A DNA stretch of 27,778 nucleotides. It comes from Clostridiales bacterium (GTDB lineage: Bacteria > Bacillota_A > Clostridia > Oscillospirales > Oscillospiraceae). Positions 23,901-27,778 of this stretch are shown piece after piece. A program made the translations under genes and the position numbers. The first letter of the stretch is position 1. Each line of letters opens with the position of its first letter. The notes under the pieces are model-generated. The model did not search any database, was not told the origin of the DNA, and was given only the letters and a program-made list of their open reading frames with translations. The stretch lies in the NCBI GenBank assembly GCA_019417795.1, contig DXUR01000007.1:1-27778 (forward strand), given 5' to 3'.

Positions 23901-26900
23901 GTTTCCATTTCCGATGAGGAATATGACGCAGTTCGCCGCCCAATTCCGCAAAGAACCTCCTATGACCCAGCCGCCCCGGTCTATGCCGTGGGCGATACCG
24001 TGTATATCGAGGATGACGCCTATCAGATCACAGAGCTGCGGGAGGACACCGTACAGCTTCTGCCCACTGGGATGGTATATCCTATCTACCGGGCAGAGCG
24101 CAAAGAACAGTTCGAGCAGCTGCTTCGGGCAGACCGCCGCAATGCTTACTATACCGAGTTTCTTCCTATTGACCCGGACAAGGCAGATCAGGACTTGCGG
24201 GATGTATTGGCTCATGGACTGATGGATGAAGCGGATAAAAAGCAGATTTCCACGCTGCTGCAATCCGGCAGGAGCAACAGCGAGATCGCCTACTGGCTGA
24301 GCAGAGCCTATTCCGGTGAGATCGAGACACTGAATCTGGAGACTGGTGATATTGCCGATTACCGTACCACGGCACGGGGCATAGAACTGGAAGTCATGGA
24401 TGCAGAGGAAAAGCGTCTGGCTATGCTGTATTTCCGCTGGGATGAGGTTGCGCCTTTGCTGCGCGGGATGTATGCCCGTCAGCAGGACGGTTTTGGACAG
24501 GAACAGCCCCAACCGGCTACCGAATCCCCGACCTTCCATTCCGAGACCATGGCCGTCTATCCGGGCGATAAGAACAATCTGCCTTATGATGTGGTGGTGG
24601 AACGACTGCATATCGAGGAGCCGGAGCCACCAGCACCTGTGACAGAGCCGGAGAAAACTTTTGAGGAAGTGCTGGACGAACACTCGGTTTCCATTCAGGT
24701 CAATAGCCAGTGGCAGACCTTCCCCAATGCCAAAGCTGCCGAGGAAGCCTCCTATGAGGAATACAAGGATAACCTGCGCCGCAATGCAAAAAACTTCCGC
24801 ATTACAGACGAGCATTTGGGCGAAGGCGGTCCAAAAGCCAAGTTCCAGGCAAATGTCAATGCGATTCGTTTGCTGAAAGAGCTGGAAGCTGCCGGACAGC
24901 AGGCAAGCCCCGAACAGCAGGAGGTTCTTTCTCGATACGTGGGCTGGGGCGGTCTCTCTGATGCGTTTGACCCGGAGAAACCGGCATGGGCTTTAGAGTA
25001 TGCCCAGCTAAAAGAACTGCTGACCCCGGAGGAATATGCCGCCGCCAGAAGCTCTACCCTCAACGCCCATTACACCAGCTCTACGGTCATTCAGGCCATC
25101 TATGAAGCGGTGGACCGTATGGGATTTGAGACCGGAAATATTTTGGAGCCATCTATGGGTGTGGGCAACTTCTTCGGTATGCTGCCGGAGAAAATGCGAA
25201 ACAGCCGTCTGTACGGCGTGGAGCTGGACCCTGTTTCCGGGCGCATCGCAAAGCAGCTCTATCCCAAGGCGGACATCACAGTAGGCGGCTTTGAGACCAC
25301 CGACAGGCGTGACTTCTTTGACCTTGCCATCGGCAATGTGCCGTTCGGTCAGTATCAGGTCAACGACAAAGCCTACAACAAGCTGAATTTCAGTATTCAT
25401 AACTATTTTTTTGCCAAAGCACTGGATCAGGTGCGTCCCGGCGGCGTGGTAGCTTTTGTGACCTCCCGCTATACCATGGACGCCAAGGATTCCACCGTGC
25501 GCCGCTATCTTGCCCAGCGTGCTGAGCTGCTGGGAGCGATCCGTCTGCCTAATGACGCGTTCAAAAAGAATGCCGGTGCCGAGGTGGTATCGGACATCAT
25601 CTTTCTCCAAAAGCGGGACCGTCCGCTGGACATTGCACCAGAATGGACGCAGACCGGACAAACGGAGGATGGGTTTGCCATCAACCGGTATTTTATCGAC
25701 CACCCGGAAATGGTGCTGGGCAGACAGGAGCCGGTAAGCACTGCTCATGGTATGGACTACACCGTGAACCCTATCGAGGGACTGGAGCTTTCCGACCAGC
25801 TGCATGATGCGGTGAAGTATATTCATGGCACTTATCAGGAGGCAGAGCTGCCGGAGCTGGGCGAAGGCGAAGCTATTGACACCTCCATTCCTGCCGACCC
25901 CAATGTGAAGAACTATTCCTATGCCATTGTAGACGGGCAGGTGTACTACCGGGAAAACAGCCGTATGGTGCGCCCTGACCTCAACGCCACCGCCGAAGCC
26001 CGTGTAAAAGGTCTTGTGGGACTGCGTGATTGTGTGCAGGAACTGATCGACCTTCAGATGGATGCAGCGGTTCCGGACAGCACCATTACCCAAAAGCAGG
26101 CGGAACTGAACAGCCTCTATGACAGCTTTTCTGCCAAATACGGTCTCATCAATGACCGTGCAAACCGTCTGGCCTATGCAGACGATTCTTCCTATTACCT
26201 GCTCTGTGCGCTGGAAGTCATCGACGAGGACGGAAAGCTGGAACGCAAGGCAGATATGTTCACCAAACGGACCATCAAGCCCCATCAGGCGGTGGCTGTG
26301 GTGGATACGGCAAGTGAAGCACTGGCGGTGTCCATCTCGGAAAAAGCCTGCGTGGATATGGACTATATGAGCCAGCTTACCGGAAAAACAAAAGAAGAAC
26401 TGGCCGGAGAGCTGCAAGGCGTAATCTTCCGTGTACCGGGACAGTTGGAGCAGGACGGAACGCCACATTATGTGACTGCTGATGAATACCTCTCTGGCAA
26501 TGTACGCCGAAAACTGCGTCAGGCGCAGCGGGCGGCACAGCAGGACCCGGTTTATGCAGTCAATGTGGAAGCTCTTACCGCCGCCCAGCCCAAAGACCTG
26601 GATGCGTCGGAGATCGAGGTGCGGCTGGGCGCTACCTGGATTGACAAGGAGTACATCCAGCAGTTTATGTACGAGACCTTCAACACCCCGTTTTATCTCC
26701 AGCGCAGTATTGAGGTCAACTATTCCTCCTTCACTGCTGAATGGCAGATCAAGGGGAAATCTTCCGTATCCTACAACGATGTGGCAGCTTACACTACCTA
26801 TGGAACCAGCCGCGCCAATGCCTATAAGATTTTGGAGGACAGCCTGAACCTGCGGGATGTCCGTATCTATGACACCATAGAGGACGCAGACGGAAAAGAG

Positions 26901-27778
26901 CGCCGCGTGCTGAACGCCAAGGAGACCACCCTGGCGGCCCAAAAACAGCAAGCGATCCGGGAAGCCTTTAGGGACTGGATCTGGAGAGACCCGGAACGCC
27001 GCCAGACTTTGGTGCGCCAGTACAACGAGGAAATGAACTCTACCCGTCCCCGTGAATATGATGGCAGCCACATCACTTTTGGAGGGATGAACCCGGCCAT
27101 TACCCTGCGGGAACACCAGAAAAGCGCCATTGCCCATGTGCTGTATGGAGGAAATACCCTGTTGGCACATGAAGTAGGCGCAGGCAAAACTTTTGAGATG
27201 GTGGCCGCTGCTATGGAAGCCAAACGCCTGGGCTTGTGCCAGAAATCTCTTTTTGTGGTTCCAAACCACCTGACCGAGCAGTGGGCGTCGGAGTTTCTGC
27301 GTCTCTATCCTTCCGCCAATATCTTAGTCACCACCAAAAAGGACTTTGAGACCCATAACCGAAAGAAGTTCTGCGCTCGTATTGCGACGGGTGATTATGA
27401 TGCCATCATCATGGGACACAGCCAGTTTGAGCGTATCCCCATCAGCCGGGAGCGTCAGGAACGGCTTCTCTATGAGCAGATCGACGAGATCACCGAGGGG
27501 ATTGCAGAGGTACAGGCCAGTGGCGGCGAGCGTTTTACCGTCAAGCAGCTGGAGCGTACCAGAAAGTCTCTGGAAGCCAGACTGGAAAAGCTGCAAGCCG
27601 AGGGACGAAAAGACGATGTGGTGACTTTTGAGCAGCTGGGTGTGGACCGTTTGTTTGTGGACGAGGCCCACAACTATAAAAACCTGTTTCTATACACAAA
27701 AATGCGGAATGTGGCTGGTCTTTCCACATCGGACGCGCAGAAATCCTCCGATATGTTTGCCAAGTGCCGCTATATGGA
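20916..27778 (+). CDS. Giant ArdC-like / N6-adenine methylase / DEAH helicase protein (3' partial)
   Basis: Open from ATG 20916 (AAAGGAGG at 20898-20905, 10-base spacing) to the window edge: 2287 residues without a stop, C-terminus missing. Residues 1-100 resemble an ArdC N-terminal domain (LYKYPFHEQLMIYAQRPDATACAEYDLW). Residues 258-376 are a disordered linker read from the same DNA as tnpV. Four degenerate modules end at tryptophans W486, W708, W916 and W1175. The methylase has YVGWGGLSDAFD near 1345, motif I EPSMGVGNFFG at 1411 and NVPF at 1474-1477. The helicase has Walker A GAGKT at 2088-2092 and DEAH at 2249-2252. It resembles phage DarB-like methylase-helicases, so DNA protection against restriction during entry is plausible but unproven. 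Confidence 0.93.
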   Translation, partial: MPTKAELYAQMADKVATQLTGSWQEWAGFLTTASRLYKYPFHEQLMIYAQRPDATACAEYDLWNEKMGRYVRRGSKGIALVDDSGDRPRLRYVFDISDTGTREHSRTPWLWQLEERHLDLVQVMLERTYDVSGDDLAGQLTEVAGKLAEEYWTEHQQDFFYIVDGSFLEEYDEYNIGVQFKAAATVSITYALMSRCGLEPERYFDHEDFMAIFDFNTPSTIGALGTAVSQINQQVLWQIGVTVRNTEREANQERSKQDEQSHDLYPERRLSDSRPEAEPAAGETLGQVRKDEENLPEGTPSHPLQPDVAEREAVPAPSGDRRDRPEQTGADDAPAGEGSGSHRGTESQRSHEVGGADEHLQSSGRGNPDGGAYQQLTLNLFLSEAEQIQSIDEAENVAHTSSAFSFAQNDIDHVLRLGGNTDRQRERVVAAFEKQKTTAEIAEILKTLYHGGNGLGSVSAWYAEDGIHLSHGKSVRYDRSAQIISWERAAERIGELLESGQFASNVELAEAAGYERSLLAEKLWYLYHDLSEGAREAGYLSCLSEIKGNGFPEETRRLTEQLSDPAFRQTLKEEYAAFWTAYQQDRDLLRFHYHRPREIWENLKDLDLPRRTFSSELSQVPTVQHFITEDEIDAAMTGGSSFAGGKGRIYAFFMANHTDKEKVRFLKDEYGIGGRSHALSGATHSGEDHDGKGLHYKKQDCPDVHLNWEKVAKRITSLVQKDRYLTEQEQAQYDKIQSEQELAEEDAIQAQQPEMDEETPKPTLGEQFEQYKPVVTAAISEDTAYRNACGHSDRENAVIEGNAAVRRAVLGSKDMELIRLYSDVPGFRQRLHREVIDETYPKLHELLRPLSQEDIDTAICAWNGNIESKHAVVRYMKDHAREKDTAAWLAQEYGGSNSNSLFVVRAGSPEETQLPWPKVQRRLAQLIQEERFYTEEEQDRFDNIDPIAIRETLEERGIVNGQVADPEKLDNVPFIQQVMSDAEQIADAETEQTSKVSISDEEYDAVRRPIPQRTSYDPAAPVYAVGDTVYIEDDAYQITELREDTVQLLPTGMVYPIYRAERKEQFEQLLRADRRNAYYTEFLPIDPDKADQDLRDVLAHGLMDEADKKQISTLLQSGRSNSEIAYWLSRAYSGEIETLNLETGDIADYRTTARGIELEVMDAEEKRLAMLYFRWDEVAPLLRGMYARQQDGFGQEQPQPATESPTFHSETMAVYPGDKNNLPYDVVVERLHIEEPEPPAPVTEPEKTFEEVLDEHSVSIQVNSQWQTFPNAKAAEEASYEEYKDNLRRNAKNFRITDEHLGEGGPKAKFQANVNAIRLLKELEAAGQQASPEQQEVLSRYVGWGGLSDAFDPEKPAWALEYAQLKELLTPEEYAAARSSTLNAHYTSSTVIQAIYEAVDRMGFETGNILEPSMGVGNFFGMLPEKMRNSRLYGVELDPVSGRIAKQLYPKADITVGGFETTDRRDFFDLAIGNVPFGQYQVNDKAYNKLNFSIHNYFFAKALDQVRPGGVVAFVTSRYTMDAKDSTVRRYLAQRAELLGAIRLPNDAFKKNAGAEVVSDIIFLQKRDRPLDIAPEWTQTGQTEDGFAINRYFIDHPEMVLGRQEPVSTAHGMDYTVNPIEGLELSDQLHDAVKYIHGTYQEAELPELGEGEAIDTSIPADPNVKNYSYAIVDGQVYYRENSRMVRPDLNATAEARVKGLVGLRDCVQELIDLQMDAAVPDSTITQKQAELNSLYDSFSAKYGLINDRANRLAYADDSSYYLLCALEVIDEDGKLERKADMFTKRTIKPHQAVAVVDTASEALAVSISEKACVDMDYMSQLTGKTKEELAGELQGVIFRVPGQLEQDGTPHYVTADEYLSGNVRRKLRQAQRAAQQDPVYAVNVEALTAAQPKDLDASEIEVRLGATWIDKEYIQQFMYETFNTPFYLQRSIEVNYSSFTAEWQIKGKSSVSYNDVAAYTTYGTSRANAYKILEDSLNLRDVRIYDTIEDADGKERRVLNAKETTLAAQKQQAIREAFRDWIWRDPERRQTLVRQYNEEMNSTRPREYDGSHITFGGMNPAITLREHQKSAIAHVLYGGNTLLAHEVGAGKTFEMVAAAMEAKRLGLCQKSLFVVPNHLTEQWASEFLRLYPSANILVTTKKDFETHNRKKFCARIATGDYDAIIMGHSQFERIPISRERQERLLYEQIDEITEGIAEVQASGGERFTVKQLERTRKSLEARLEKLQAEGRKDDVVTFEQLGVDRLFVDEAHNYKNLFLYTKMRNVAGLSTSDAQKSSDMFAKCRYM
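21688..22044 (+). CDS. tnpV: TnpV-family transposon-encoded protein, nested in the giant gene
   Basis: A 118-residue TnpV-family protein (MTYIQNGDYLIPDLKLSQQP, GKYGRMRKTYLKEHRP, then LYPHLLEIDETAQSRLEQMM and ASDPMKWVGLMNTCKAQAEEIL), a widespread small basic protein of Tn1549-like elements. ATG 21688 follows AAGAAAGGAGC (21670-21680) with 8-base spacing; the frame is open further upstream but those residues do not look like the family. The whole gene lies inside the methylase-helicase coding sequence, shifted +1, on the same strand. Codon choice (CTG, AAG, GAG, ATC, GAC) is normal in the tnpV frame, whereas the other frame reads as low-complexity protein, so tnpV is probably the older frame. 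Function unknown; it may be DNA-binding. Confidence 0.88.
   Translation: MNNPMTYIQNGDYLIPDLKLSQQPEKPLGKYGRMRKTYLKEHRPILYNQMLLSEKLYPHLLEIDETAQSRLEQMMPQLAKEAGATEELKASDPMKWVGLMNTCKAQAEEILMAELINS

Larger units (their letters stand above)
352..27778 (+). mobile_element. Left part of a Tn1549/CTn-type integrative conjugative element
   Basis: The gene order parA-parB-DUF6017-pcfB-virD4-maff2-trbL-prgI-virB4-CHAP-DUF4315-DUF4366-topB-ArdC/YodL-TTRAP-tnpV-methylase/helicase is the conserved backbone of Tn1549-like elements of Clostridia. The left boundary is inferred to lie in or just before the rlmD tail at 1-351, because rlmD/rumA is a known target of this family. The right end, with integrase, excisionase, relaxase and oriT, lies beyond the window. 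No accessory resistance gene is seen between the backbone genes, so any cargo would also be to the right. The exact left edge is uncertain: the tail at about 30-351 may itself be element-borne. Confidence 0.9.

Noticed and set aside
25008..27269. 753-codon open frame on the minus strand
   Set aside because: It is antisense to the methylase-helicase, whose motifs are clear. The translation is rich in H, L, Q and R with no recognisable domain, as expected for a shadow frame of G/C-rich third positions.
1..27778. Search for CRISPR arrays, tRNA, rRNA, insertion sequences, resistance genes, relaxase and integrase
   Set aside because: None could be supported by reading the sequence; relaxase and integrase are expected to the right of the window.

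Overview
The window is the left part of an integrated conjugative element (ICE) of the Tn1549 / C. difficile CTn type from a gut Firmicute, most likely Clostridia (Lachnospiraceae or Oscillospiraceae). The evidence is the characteristic gene order: parA, parB, a DUF6017 protein, pcfB, virD4, maff2, trbL-like, prgI, virB4, CHAP hydrolase, DUF4315, DUF4366, topB, CHC2/ArdC/YodL protein, TTRAP, tnpV and a giant methylase-helicase. AGGAGG-type ribosome sites and TTG/GTG starts also fit Firmicutes. Every credible gene is on the + strand. The species cannot be named from the sequence alone.

Layout. 1-351 is the end of an RlmD/RumA-type 23S rRNA methyltransferase gene, a known insertion target of such elements; the window opens on the conserved HVETVVLLS-like codons, so the left junction is probably within the first bases. 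383-451 holds tandem terminator hairpins. 471-4341 is the maintenance and regulatory block: parA, parB with a parS-like palindrome, two related small proteins, a winged-helix DUF6017 protein and DUF7768. 4440-14319 is the type IV secretion module: PcfB and VirD4 coupling factors, the Maff2 small membrane protein, a TrbL/VirB6-like channel protein, PrgI/VirB3-like, the VirB4 ATPase, a membrane-anchored CHAP peptidoglycan hydrolase, and the exported or membrane DUF4315/DUF4366 pair. 14316-27778 is the DNA-processing block: a membrane protein resembling a piece of VirD4, topoisomerase III, a CHC2-ArdC-zincin-YodL-DUF4316 fusion, TTRAP, and a methylase-helicase of more than 2287 residues that runs off the right edge and contains a fully nested tnpV gene.

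How it works together (inference from family knowledge). ParA/ParB and the DUF6017 protein maintain the excised circle. VirD4 with PcfB brings DNA to a channel built from VirB4, PrgI, TrbL-like and Maff2, and the CHAP protein opens the cell wall. Topoisomerase III, the ArdC-type ssDNA-binding domains and the methylase-helicase handle and probably protect the transferred strand. Integrase, relaxase and oriT are not in the window and should lie to the right. No antibiotic-resistance or other cargo gene, tRNA, rRNA, CRISPR array or insertion sequence was seen.

The observations most worth following are: tnpV encoded wholly inside the giant gene in another frame; a membrane protein at 14316-15008 that copies part of the VirD4 all-alpha domain without the ATPase; a four-fold degenerate repeat in the giant protein; a primase-type zinc finger fused in frame to an ArdC-like protein with an internal ribosome site kept at the junction; and mutually exclusive RNA pairings upstream of maff2.
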